Positions 11,346-22,500 of a stretch of 64,000 bases of DNA are shown here, one piece after another. Each line of letters starts with the position of its first letter. Within the stretch, counting starts at the first letter, position 1. Origin of the DNA: Rhizopus arrhizus (taxonomy: Eukaryota; Mucoromycota; Mucoromycetes; Mucorales; Rhizopodaceae); the NCBI GenBank assembly GCA_024220505.1, contig JAKZZE010000006.1, positions 992,001 to 1,056,000 of the forward strand, in the 5' to 3' direction. Under the pieces are notes generated by a model that saw only the letters and a program-made list of their open reading frames with translations, did not search any database and was not told the DNA's origin. Made by a program: the position numbers and the translations under genes.

Positions 11346-11666
11346 CTTTAGTCGAGAACGCTACTGGTCGTCACTCTTGACTTGACCAGTTGCGATGCCT
11401 TTTTGCTCAGGTCATCTGCTATTTTCAATGATCCTTTTTTAAAAATGCCTTCTTTTTTTAGCTCTCGATGACAGTTTATGGATCTCAGCGCGTTTACTCC
11501 TGAACGATACATCAACAATTAACTAAACTTACCCAACTCCCTGAATAACTCTTTTGCTATTGTCGGATGACCAGTAATGATACGTAACTCGATATAGGGC
11601 TTCATGGTGTCGTGTTTGGTCATTAATTATGTCCTTTTTCTTACTTAATAAATAGTAGTTGTTAGC

Positions 11667-12089
11667 TGTTTTGCCAAGTATTAAAATAAAAGACAAAAAC
11701 TAAAAAGACAATAGTTGTGAAACTAAAGATTATATATTGCTTTATTAATAAAAACATTTGAGGCTATTTATACTTTTTGGATGTCTGGATCTTTACCGCT
11801 ATTTCAATTGATCGGTTAAAAGAATAATGTGGGAAGGATGGGAAGATAAAGGAAAGATAGTAGATAATCAATAGCCGCTGTCTTCTTGACGAATCAAGGG
11901 ACAATGAAGTAGATAAATTATTGATCTAACGATAATTATCGAATAAGGTTGGATTGAACTGCCGTTGTTATAATCAGGTTCCGATATAGTCGTGGGAACG
12001 CCGATAGGGACAACAGGGCAGAGTTGGCTATTGCGGAGATCTCTCGTTTATCCATGAATGTTCACTTTACTAGTTGTGTGGATACAACA
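11667..12089 (-). repeat. 3' LTR of element I
   Basis: In transcriptional orientation it starts TGTTGTATCC and ends TTGGCAAAACA. It contains TATAAATAGCCTC, followed about 20 nt downstream by AATAAAGC. The polypurine tract adjoins at 12090. Confidence 0.95.
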
Positions 12090-12315
12090 TTGCCCCCTTC
12101 TAGTTTGAAGCAAACGGTAAAAAGGAAAAGTGAAGATTCAGAAATGAGCAAAGGTCATACACAATAAGTGCGATAATGATCATAGGGTAGATAAATAGAC
12201 ATAGTATAATTGAGGATAGATCGTAGTAGTAAGTTGTCATAAAAACCTGATAGTAAAAAAACCTTCTTTAGGAAAAATTGTCTTAGGGAAAAAGACGGTT
12301 AACTACTTAGACAAT

Positions 12316-15300
12316 TTAACGTCTTGATCTCTTGCTTCTACTGTAATGATCACGAGTAGGAACGGTACGTTTAGGTAGTCTTGCTTTCTTTGAGACAGCA
12401 GTATTGTTACCTGCTTGACGACGAGCCCAATATGTTTCAATTGAAGATCGATCATCGAAGCTAGAAGTAGGTTCCCAAGTGTAATCTGTAGGATCATCGT
12501 ATCCTTTCCAATGAACAAGATACTGGTAATTACCTGGAGTTCCTTTGTGTTGTATAATTGCTTGAATCTCATAATGTTGGCCATCGATTGATTCTGCACT
12601 TTTATTACTGGGTAATGCAATAAGTTTTAAGTGTGAAGTGGGTACATCTCTTGATAAGAGGTTATTTTGTTTATCAACTAATATGTAACTGCCATTAGTT
12701 GTCATTCCACTTATGTAAAAAGGTCCTTCATAATGCGGATCAGTTTTGTTTTCCTTGTTCACATTTTTAATCATGACTTCACTATGGAGTGGAAACGGTG
12801 TATGAACGATTTTGTTTGTTTTCATAAAATATGCATTGTCTACATCCTGAGTTTCCTTAATGCGTTTAGCCAGAGCAGGGATAACAACTTCCGTAGCATA
12901 TTTAAGTCTGTTTTCTATTGCTTTAGAATCTACAGCATCACTTCTAAGAGTGGATTTAATATGAGAATAATCTTTCATATCATTTGGTACTTTATTGAAG
13001 ATTACTGTGTATGGTCTACTCTTATGAAGTCTGGAATATTTCAGATTCATAGCATATTGGGTTGCTGGTACATATACAGTAGGTGAAAAAATACGAGCAA
13101 CCTCTGTTCGATTTGTCTTCATATCTTTTTATTTTTGTGTGTATATTCGCCAGAGCTTTGATATCACACAAACTAATTAGGGCAACAAAGATGCATATAA
13201 TACACTAAAGAGATTGACTGTACTTGAAGTACAAGCTTTTTAAAAAGGGAAAGACAGTCATAAAAAAGCTAATGATGATTTTTCAAAATTCGCTATGTTT
13301 ATTTAATATTTTCTATATCTTCCCTTTGCTTTAATAAGTGCTTCTACTTTGGCTGGCATACTATTGATGTGCCCCTTGCAAGCATTTGTATTGTGTTTAT
13401 TTCGCTCTACATCCACAAATTGCTAAAGCTTTCTGATACCTCTTTCTCCGACTCCATGTAATGTCAGATTAAGTTTGAGCTGATGCCAAACATGCTTTAT
13501 ATGACTTAAATCCAGACTTTGAGCATACCAATAATTTATATACCTTACACTGATACCGCGTACCTATACAGTTATGATTTTTAATTTATACATTAGGCCG
13601 CTATCACTCTGAAGGTATACATCGGACGTCTTCAAATGATGATACTCTAACGTATTCATGTAAATAATGCTAAGTATATGCAGACAAGCCGTTGAGTTTA
13701 TGTTATGGTCATAAAGCTGATATGTCTAAACTGGTCCCTGAGTAGCTATGTGACAGCACATGTTCATCCTAAGGCTGCTGTGCTTTACTGTAATGTCGAT
13801 GTGATGAGGGAGCAGAATGTCATTTTATACTACTCTACACTACTTTACACCATCTGATCACTAGATGCTAGTCTTTGCTTCAGCTGAGAACGCTACTGTT
13901 CGTCACTCTTGACTTGACCAGTTGCCATGCCTTTTTGCTCAGGTCATCTGCTTTTTTCAACGATCCTTTTTCAAAAATGCCTTCTTTTTTTTAGCTCTCG
14001 GCGGCACTTTATGGATCTCAGCGCATTTACTCCTGAACGGTACATGAACAAGTAACCAAACTTACCTAACTCCCTGAATAGCTCTTTCGCTACTGTTCGA
14101 TGACCAGTAATAATACACAGCTTGATATAGTGCTTCATGGCATAAGAGACAATAGTATGTCTTCCAGCCGACAGGTGTGAATTTCATGGAAAAAGCTTCC
14201 TAGTATACCTTTTAACTGTGCGAGAATGAACGTAATACTTATCTGTGATATCCTCTGGCTTCATGCTATTTGGTGATATATTTCTTATTTCTGGATTGCT
14301 TTTCCATTGGTATAGATTTAGGCATGATGATGAGAAGTAGTGAAAGAAGTTGAGTAAAAAAAAAGAAACCAAGGGCTCTTGAAGTCGCACTTGCTTTTAT
14401 ATGGATACAATGAGGAACGCTCACAGTTCCATACAAGTACGCTATATAGTCTTCCGATATGTTCTTTGTTGACTTAAATGTAAACGTATGATTACCGTAC
14501 ATAATTTAAGCTGGTCGGAAGTCAAATTTTTAAATTCGCATTCTTATCTCTCTCTCAATTTCCAGTATTACTACATGAGACATTTACTGTTTCAAGACAC
14601 ATGACCCCGAAAATATACCATAGGAGTCTCAAGCCGGTAGTTGGCATGCACCTTTTGATATAGCGAAAAAAGTCGATTTTGCCAAAAGGTTGCTCGTATT
14701 TTTTCACCTACTGTAGATCCCAATCTTCTTTTCTTCCTTGTAACTGTTTAACGATAGTCTTTTTAGCAATTCCTACAAATGCTTCATTGACTGAGTTACC
14801 AAGGGGATTAAAAGGGTTAGACACTCTCTTATCGATACCACTGTTATTAATAAGTCCAGTAACGATGGTAGCAGTAAACTCTTTTCCGTTATCACTAGCG
14901 ATGACCTTAGGCCAGCCGAATGTACAGAAGATATCAACAAGCTGTTTGGCAATAGTAAGAGCTTGTTTATCAGGAATGGCTTTCAAGATAGTAAAGCGAG
15001 AAAATAAATCAACCATGACAAGAAGGAAATTATTTCCGCTCGTAGATGTTATATTAAAAGTGCCGAGGTCCATAACACAATGATCTAGAGGTCCGTCAGG
15101 TAGGATACTTCTAGGGGGATGATAACCTGTTTTGACAATGTTAAACATTTTGCATTCATGACACTTGGATATGACATCCTGAATATCTTGACGTAAATTA
15201 GTCCAGTGGAGATTATCACCATGAATGGTTTGTTCTATGGCTTTAATTCCGTAATGACCTAATAAGTGAGCCTTCAATATTATATCTTTTCTTTCCTCAG

Positions 15301-18300
15301 GAGGAGGTGTGATATAATCTTCATATTGCAAAGCGCGATGCAATAAGGGTTTTGATGATGATGATGTTGCAGAAGTGACTGCATATGTTTGTGTTTCATA
15401 ACTTTTAGATTTTTCTTTAAAAGTTGGTTTTCTTTTTTCTTTTTCTTTACCACGGATATTGTAGATGGCAACATTGTTGACATTGTTACCCCCCTCCAGT
15501 TTATTGTCATCTGGGAATAAACGACTAAGTGCGTCTGGGATAATATTCTTAATGCCAGGACAATGAACAATATCAAATGAATATTCGAAAATTGTTTCAA
15601 ACCAAACAAGCATGGCAGCATTTGGAACAACTTGCTTCTTGATATAAATCAAGGCTTTATGATCAGTTGTCAAGGTAAAATGACGGTTGTATAACCATTT
15701 ATTATATCTCTCAAACATGAATACAATCGCTAACAACTCTCGTTTGTTTGTATGATAACGACGTTCGGTAGGGGAAAGAGATCTTGCAGCAAAGGCGTTA
15801 TATTTAATGTCTTGGTCGATGACTTGATAAACGACACCGCCAATACCATAAGCACTAGCATCTGTTGCAACGTAGAATGGGTACTTAAGGTCAGGGATGT
15901 GAATGACTGGGGCATTCACTAAGGCATCCTTAATGTTACGAAAACTGCATTCATGGGTTTCATTCCAAATTCCTTTTAAAGAATTAAGAGATCGCAACCG
16001 GTCAAGTGGAGCAGTCAAGCGAGAAAACATTGGTAAACTATTACGGAAATAGTTTGCAAACCCAAGAAAACTCATGACTTGTCTACCAGTTTTAGGTGTG
16101 GGCCAAGAATGTATATTTGTCAGTTTATGTTGATCAGGGATTAGAGAACCATTGTTACCAATAGTCCATCCGAGAATATTTACACAACTTTGTGCAAAAT
16201 GTGTCTTTTCAACATTAATAATTAAATTTGCAGCAGTAAGACGTTTCAACACTTCACGGACATACTCAATATGTTGATTCATGTCACCAGAGCTGAAGAC
16301 ACATAGATCATCAATATAGAGTGCAGTGTAAGGAAGATCTGCGAACAAATTTGTAAGAACACGCTGTACAATGTTACCGGTACTTGTCAAGCCAAAAGGA
16401 CAATGACGAAATTGATACTGCATACCAGTAAATGGATGAGTAAATGCAGTTTTGGGTCTATCAGATTCTTGGATAAGAAAACGATGAAAGCATGCTCGTA
16501 TGTCGAAGGTAGTGAATATAGTAGCAGAACCCATACGTTGATGAAGATCGCTGATTAGAGGTAAAGGCATTCTATCAACATTCTTTACAAGTTGGTTAAG
16601 CAGACGTGGATCAATAACTGCTCTTTTCTTAGTGTATAATCCGTTGACATCCTTTTTTCCAACAAGAAAAATAAGGTTATTGAAGCGAGTATTGGAAGGA
16701 GCAGGTTCAATGACACAATCATCCAACCAAGTTTGAATTTGGTCTTCCATGATCTTTCTATTGGCAATAGCAATATCGGGTTGTCTTCGATAAGCAAAGG
16801 CATTGGGTTCAGTATCAAGAGTGATGATAGCACCAGGTAAATTACAATGAGAAGACATGGGGATACTCGTATTAGCATCTAACAAAGGTTGAATAGTGCT
16901 CATCAAACGTTGTCTTTCCTGCATAGTGCCAACAGGAGTTTCATTTGGCTTATAATCATCAGGGTTAACTGGATCAGGTATTTTAGGAATATTAGAATTT
17001 AACCAAGAAGTGGCTAATCCTGTTAAACCTATTCTTAGTTTAGGCAAAATGTCAAGTCCTAAACAAATGGGAACATCACTGCTAAAATCAAACACTTCAA
17101 ATTCATATGACAAACGGATTTGGTTATAATAAACAGTAAGATTTATTATGCCTAACCGGCTTACAGTACTTGAACTATTATGTCCTAACTTGATCGATCC
17201 TGGATTAGGTGTTGGAACTAAACCAAGTGTCGAACAGAACGAAGGAGACACACACGAAAAAGACGAACCGGTATCAATCATGGCCCATGTTTTGATGTGC
17301 TCTATAATAATAGGAACATAAAGCGTATTAGTGTTTGAAGGCGCTTTAGAAAAGATGTGATGTGTAATGTACTTACAGGCCTGAGCAGCTTCAGCCACAG
17401 TAAGGGCTTCCGCAACATCAATGTCCATATCATCCGACGAATCGGGAACAGGAACAACGGGACCAGCAGCATCAGTCTTACGACCGGGAGAAGCATCACT
17501 ACTACCCGAAGCAGCAGTGGCAGAAGAACCAACAGAAACAGAAACATCGTTACCAGAAGAGGCAACGGAAGACAAGGAAGAAGCAGGGGATCGACTCATT
17601 GCTCGAAACATGTGAGAAGATCCGGCAGAGTCATCAGCGAAGGAACCGGTTGAACGGCCCTTTCCTTTGCATCGGTGACCAGGACGCCAGTTGTCAGCAC
17701 CACAAGAGCGGCACGGACGTCCCAAACCGGAAGGTTGGTTTCTTGGATTCCACTGAGAGGCAGCAGAACCAGAGGAGACATCATCTTGGGTTGAACCCGA
17801 AGAAGGAGAAGAAGAGGAAGCTTTCTTCATAGCACGACATTCATCATTGCTATGGTTGGTGGTCTTGTGGAATCTGCAATACTTCCTAGAAGCTTGTGGA
17901 TAAGGTGCAGAACGAACAGCAGAACCAGAGACAAAAGCAGAAGATCTCTTCCGACCAGAAGAAGAAGAGTCATTGACCATCGAAGGGCCAGCAGGAGTGT
18001 GAGCAGCGTTAGCCACTTTACGAACTTTGTACAGCGAATGGTACAAAGTCTTGGCCAACTTGACAACGTAGTCGACCGATTCTTTTTGTGCATCCGTACA
18101 GTTGGCTAAGGACACGATCACCTTCTTGTAGATATCGGCCTGAAGACCGATCAGAAAGCAACGAGTCAGGACACAGCGATCTTGGATCTGTGCCAAGCGA
18201 CGGAGGTTGTTGAAACGTTCAACGTACTGGTCAACAGTTTCAGCAGCAGTCATGGAGATGCGTAACAACTCCGTTGTAGACGTGGCTTTTTCTTCAGCCG

Positions 18301-19009
18301 ATCCAACACCATAATGGCTAGTAAAAGCCTTTTTGAACTGACTCCACGTATGGACATCCTCTTTTTCTTGGTACTCATCAAGCCAAGTACGTTGACTCGA
18401 TGACAAGCAAGGAGGGAGAAGACGAAGCCAGTGCTGATCAAGATCAAGACCATGTGCGAACATTACGTCCTGAAATTTTTTCAAGCAGTGCTTGACATCC
18501 ACAGAGACAGGGGCAGATGGGTCAAAGACCGCACCCTTCCACTGCATGAGGGGTAGGTTTGGAGGTACAACATTCAAGGCTGCAGGAGCAACCTTAGGTG
18601 AACCAGTCCAAGCGGTAGGAACAGCATGGTTCATGGCTCGCTGGAGGAGATCCCTAGTATGAACTAGTCTCTCCAGATCCTTGGAGCAGGCTTCGTACTT
18701 AGCGCGCACCATGCTATCTTCCTCTGACTCAGGCGTCGTAGAAAGAAGACGAACAGACAAGTTAAGAATAACTTGGGTGGCACCGATGATGGTGGAATCC
18801 AACTCCTCAATAGAAGAGTGGATGGATGGAACTGCGATTCTAGGCTCAAGAGAACCAGAAGAAACTGCGGAAGTGGTCATTCCAGAGGACTCTGCCTCTG
18901 AAGATAAAGTAGAAACATCTGACATACGACAAGCGTTATCAGGATAAGTTTTGGCATTACTACTGGAAGAACCAGCAGCAGCAGAGTTGAAGTCATTTGT
19001 GTTTGACAT
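12316..19009 (-). pseudogene. Element I Gag-Pol polyprotein, split by Tc1-c
   Basis: The frame starts at the ATG at 19009 (MSNTNDFNSAAAG); the upstream in-frame ATG lies in the LTR. Gag has a CCHC-like motif (CRSCGADNWRPGHRC). Protease (AMIDTGSSFS, residue ~575), RT (LYIDDLCVF, ~900), RNase H (YVATDASAYGIGG, ~1047) and integrase (VMVDLFSRF, IASDNGKEF, SVNEAF, ~1330-1400) follow. The C-terminal block (13074-12316) contains a chromodomain (YEIQAIIQHKGTPGNYQYLVHWKGYD). Tc1-c interrupts the integrase at a TA (14714-14715). Removing it leaves one TA and restores frame, so no other lesion is visible. Chromodomains guide integration to marked chromatin in this clade. Confidence 0.93.
13077..14713 (-). 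mobile_element. Tc1-c, Tc1/mariner element inside element I integrase
   Basis: Inverted ends of about 28 bp (CAGTAGGTGAAAAAATACG...) are flanked by TA (13075-13076 and 14714-14715). The 1,637-bp interior has a minus-strand transposase too decayed to be functional. Residual motifs are NYWYAQSLDLSHIKHVWHQLK around 13460-13560 (catalytic glutamate replaced by lysine) and an N-terminal helix near 14184-14300. Because it sits in young element I, it was probably mobilised in trans after its own gene had decayed. Confidence 0.9.
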
Positions 19010-19083
19010 ATTGGTAAGGTAGGTAGTAATAAGAAAAAGGGTTGTTTTAAAAATAAAGTCAATAAAGAATTCACAAAAAAAAA

Positions 19084-19506
19084 TGTTTTGCCAAGTATTA
19101 AAATAAAAGACAAAAACTAAAAAGACAATAGTTGTGAAACTAAAGATTATATATTGCTTTATTAATAAAAACATTTGAGGCTATTTATACTTTTTGGATG
19201 TCTGGATCTTTACCGCTATTTCAATTGATCGGTTAAAAGAATAATGTGGGAAGGATGGGAAGATAAAGGAAAGATAGTAGATAATCAATAGCCGCTGTCT
19301 TCTTGACGAATCAAGGGACAATGAAGTAGATAAATTATTGATCTAACGATAATTATCGAATAAGGTTGGATTGAGCTGCCGTTGTTATAATCAGGTTCCG
19401 ATATAGTCGTGGGAACGCCGATAGGGACAACAGGGCAGAGTTGGCTATTGCGGAGATCTCTCGTTTATCCATGAATGTTCACTTTACTAGTTGTGTGGAT
19501 ACAACA
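19084..19506 (-). repeat. 5' LTR of element I
   Basis: It is 423 bp and nearly identical to 11667-12089. On the minus strand it is followed directly by nine T residues and GTGAATTC, not by a TGG-type tRNA primer site. Confidence 0.95.
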
Positions 19507-19599
19507 TTAGCTATTGACTACTTACTGTTTTCATAATATAAGTACCAAACATCTCATTTTTTTCAATAAGCCACTCCAACTACTACCACCACTACAAAC

Positions 19600-22500
19600 A
19601 TGGCCGTCATCACCCGCAACAACCGCCCCACTCGCACATCTCGTGCTTCCATCTCTTCTGTCTCTTCTTTGTCCTCTGTTGTTTCTGAGGTTACTTCTTC
19701 TCGTCCTGTTTCTCCTGTGGCTCCTGGCCTGGACAACTTTTCTGACCGTCCTGGGTCACCTTCCTACGTGGAAATGGTCACTGGTTCCCGTTCTCGTTCG
19801 CCTTCTCCTGCTGACTCAGTCAGTGGTGCTATAGGGGAGAGACTTAACTCTCTTTCTATAAAGAAGGACGAATCGTCTTTGGTACGTGGTGACGCCATTA
19901 GTCTGTCCACTGCTGAAGATGACGTTGTGATGGAGGATGCACCTCTGAACAACGCTCGCCGCGCCATTAGTGGTGAGAAAAAGAACGCCTCGCGTTATTC
20001 TAAGTCTGTCTCGAACAATAAGAGCAGATCTTATGAGAAATTAAATCACTTTCATCGTAAGTATGATGAGACGACTGGCTTGCTCGACAAGTTAGTTGAG
20101 AAACGTGATTTGGAAGAAGATGAGTCTAAAAGAAAGGCTCTTAAGATTCAAATACGCGAGTACAGGGAAGATTTGGAATACTATGAGGAGCGTATTACCA
20201 AGCTGGATGAGATCATCGCTAATGAAATTAGCCGAAAGGTGAATGAGGTTGGGAGCAATACCAACAATACTCGTGAATCTGAGCCTACCATCCCCATCAA
20301 GGTCATTCCTCTCTTTCGTCTGTTGGTCAGCGCTGCTTACAGTCTTAAGCATTACAATGCTAGCAAGATCAGCCCTGATGATGTGAAGAATGATAATGCC
20401 TTTAAAACGGTAAAGGATTTCATCAGGAAGTTTGAGACAGTCCTGAAGCACTACAATGTCAACATTGACAAGAACGGGCTGAGATATCTCCAGGTATCCA
20501 TTGAAAATGGCCAGGATGATAGGAGCATCAATTGGCTCCAACATAAGCTGACTGTAGCTGATTTCAAGAACAGTAATTGGGAAGGAATCAAGGCCGCTCT
20601 CATAGGCAAGTTTGGTGAGTCCTTCACCTACTTGCAGTATCGTCAAAAGCTGATGAGAATAAGGCAGCTCAATAGCGAATACTTGAACACGTACGTTGAC
20701 AGGTATATAGACCTCATGACCAAAGCCAAGTTTGCAGACAGTTCTCTGGCAGTAATGCATTTCTTGGGCACGTTGATTGCACCTGTCAAGGATTGTTTGG
20801 AAAGAAAACTGGCTGAAATACGCGCGAAGAAGAATGCTGAGTTCATCTTGGAAGATGACTCGTTGTCGAACATTCAGACAATCATAGAAAACAACAAGAT
20901 GCATTTTATAGAAGAATGCAAGAAGAGCTTCCCTGATTTGAAAAATCAGGAAAGACCCCAACTCAAGTCTGCCAACAATAAGGCACCAAGACTTACGGAA
21001 ACGAAAAGAAAGTTTCATGGCGACGAGCAGAGATACTTTCCTGAAAACAAGAATAGGGAAAGAAATTTTCACAAAAGGCCCGCACACAGCATGCCTAAAT
21101 GTCGCTATTGTGGGGACAAATATACCCCTGGTCACCTTGACAAATGTCGAGAAATGGAAAAACGTCGTGACCATTATATAAATAAAGATACGGGTTTTAG
21201 AGCACACAAAGATGCACCCAAAAACTATACTGGTAATTTTTCCCAAAGGCGTAGATCATTTGAAGAGAAAGTTCATAACAGAAATGATTCACGCATAGCG
21301 GTTCATAATGTTGAGAAGGTCGAGAAACAGACCATTACTGAATCAGAGATCATGCAAACACATCCTGCGGATGAGGTTATGAATGACCTTTTAAATGATG
21401 ATGAAGTCATCAGTCCGTTTCAGAAAGCGTTGAAACAAGTTCAGGAGAAAAAGAAGCATAAGCAAGGTAATGTTCGTTGCTACAGTTTAAAAACAAAAGA
21501 GGAGACACATCCCACTATGCTTCAAAGCCCTTACTCATTACACACTCCTTTTTTATTGAACGATCATAGATTAATAGCTCTCGTCGACACAGGCGCAGAT
21601 ATTTCTTTCATAAGTAAAAATGCTGTTAATAAATTGAAACTGAGTGTTATTCCAGTTCATGGTTCATTACTGTTAGCAGATAAAGAAAAAACTGTTAAAC
21701 GAGTGGGAGTGACCGATAAGTTAAATGTCGGGTACAAAGGACAAATTATAGCTCATGAATTTGAGGTTTTGAACATGCATGATAAGATAGACGCTATTTT
21801 CGGAAGGGATATATTACCAATCTTAGGAATCCACCTTACTGGTGTTGCTACTAATTGGGATGACAACAAAGTCAAATTTGATGACTCTATTGAAGACTCA
21901 GAATACATTCCAAATGTTTCCAATGCTGGCACACCAGATGAACATGAAGCTTTATTACTGACGCTGCAATCTCACATTGATAAAAATCAACAGATTGATG
22001 TTCATTCCTTATGTAATCTACCAGAAGCCGTAGTAAAGATAGATACTCCTCATGGAAAACATGCACACGTCCGGCAGTATCCTATTGCAAATAAGATGAT
22101 GCCAATCTTTGATGAGGCTGTAAAAACATGGCTCGAGAACGGTGTCATTATACGTGCGCCACCCTCACCATGGAATAGTCCTATCACATTTGCTCCAAAA
22201 AAGGATGCAAATGGTAATCCCACTGATTACAGACCGTGTATTGATCCTCGTAAAATCAATGCTCTACTGGAGTCCGATAACTATCCATTACCATTGATTG
22301 ATGATATTTTCCATGACCTTGCTGGTTCTACCATTTTTACTTCACTTGATCTCAAAAGTGCATTTCATCGATTACCAATTCGTAAATCAGATCAAGTCAA
22401 AACTACTTTTACTCACAGAAACAAACAATACATGTTTCGTTCAGCACCATTCGGATTGAAACATGTCTCCAGTCATTTCATGCGCATCATGAACCTCATT

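Larger units (their letters stand above)
9247..11607 (-). mobile_element. Tc1-b, decayed Tc1/mariner element with three nested solo LTRs, 3' truncated
   Basis: It begins CAGTAGGTGAAAAAATACG after TA (9245-9246) and follows Tc1-c (13077-14713) nearly base for base, apart from three LTR insertions (9792-10359, 10494-10908, 11047-11345). Homology stops at 11607, where LTR-II begins. The remaining ~570 bp and the second terminal repeat are missing from the window. Transposase remnants are unreadable beyond short pieces. Confidence 0.85.
11667..19506 (-). mobile_element. LTR element I (Ty3/gypsy, chromovirus type), with Tc1-c inside
   Basis: Two 423-bp LTRs (11667-12089 and 19084-19506) differ at one position that I can find (A/G near position 300 of the repeat). 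Perfect TTAGC duplications flank the element, so insertion was recent. A polypurine tract lies at 12090-12103 (GAAGGGGGCAA on the minus strand). Without Tc1-c the element is about 6.2 kb. It lies antisense inside the 5' LTR of element II. Confidence 0.95.
11608..19556 (+). repeat. 5' LTR of element II, split by element I
   Basis: The pieces are 11608-11666 and 19512-19556. Compared with the 210-bp 3' LTR (25208-25417), the left piece lacks an internal stretch of roughly 100 bp between GTC and CTTTTTCTTAC. The pentamer TTAGC was duplicated by element I (11662-11666 and 19507-19511). A seven-T run follows the LTR at 19557-19563, where a tRNA primer site would be expected. Confidence 0.85.

Noticed and set aside
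9787..11350. Direct repeats as a CRISPR-like or tandem array
   Set aside because: The repeats are dispersed LTRs with target duplications and no regular spacing.
13074..13122. A start codon for the integrase-chromodomain block of element I
   Set aside because: The ATG lies in the terminal repeat of Tc1-c; the block is the downstream part of an interrupted polyprotein.
17357..17832. Several plus-strand open frames opposite gag of element I
   Set aside because: They are antisense shadows of the low-complexity serine-rich Gag region, with no motifs.
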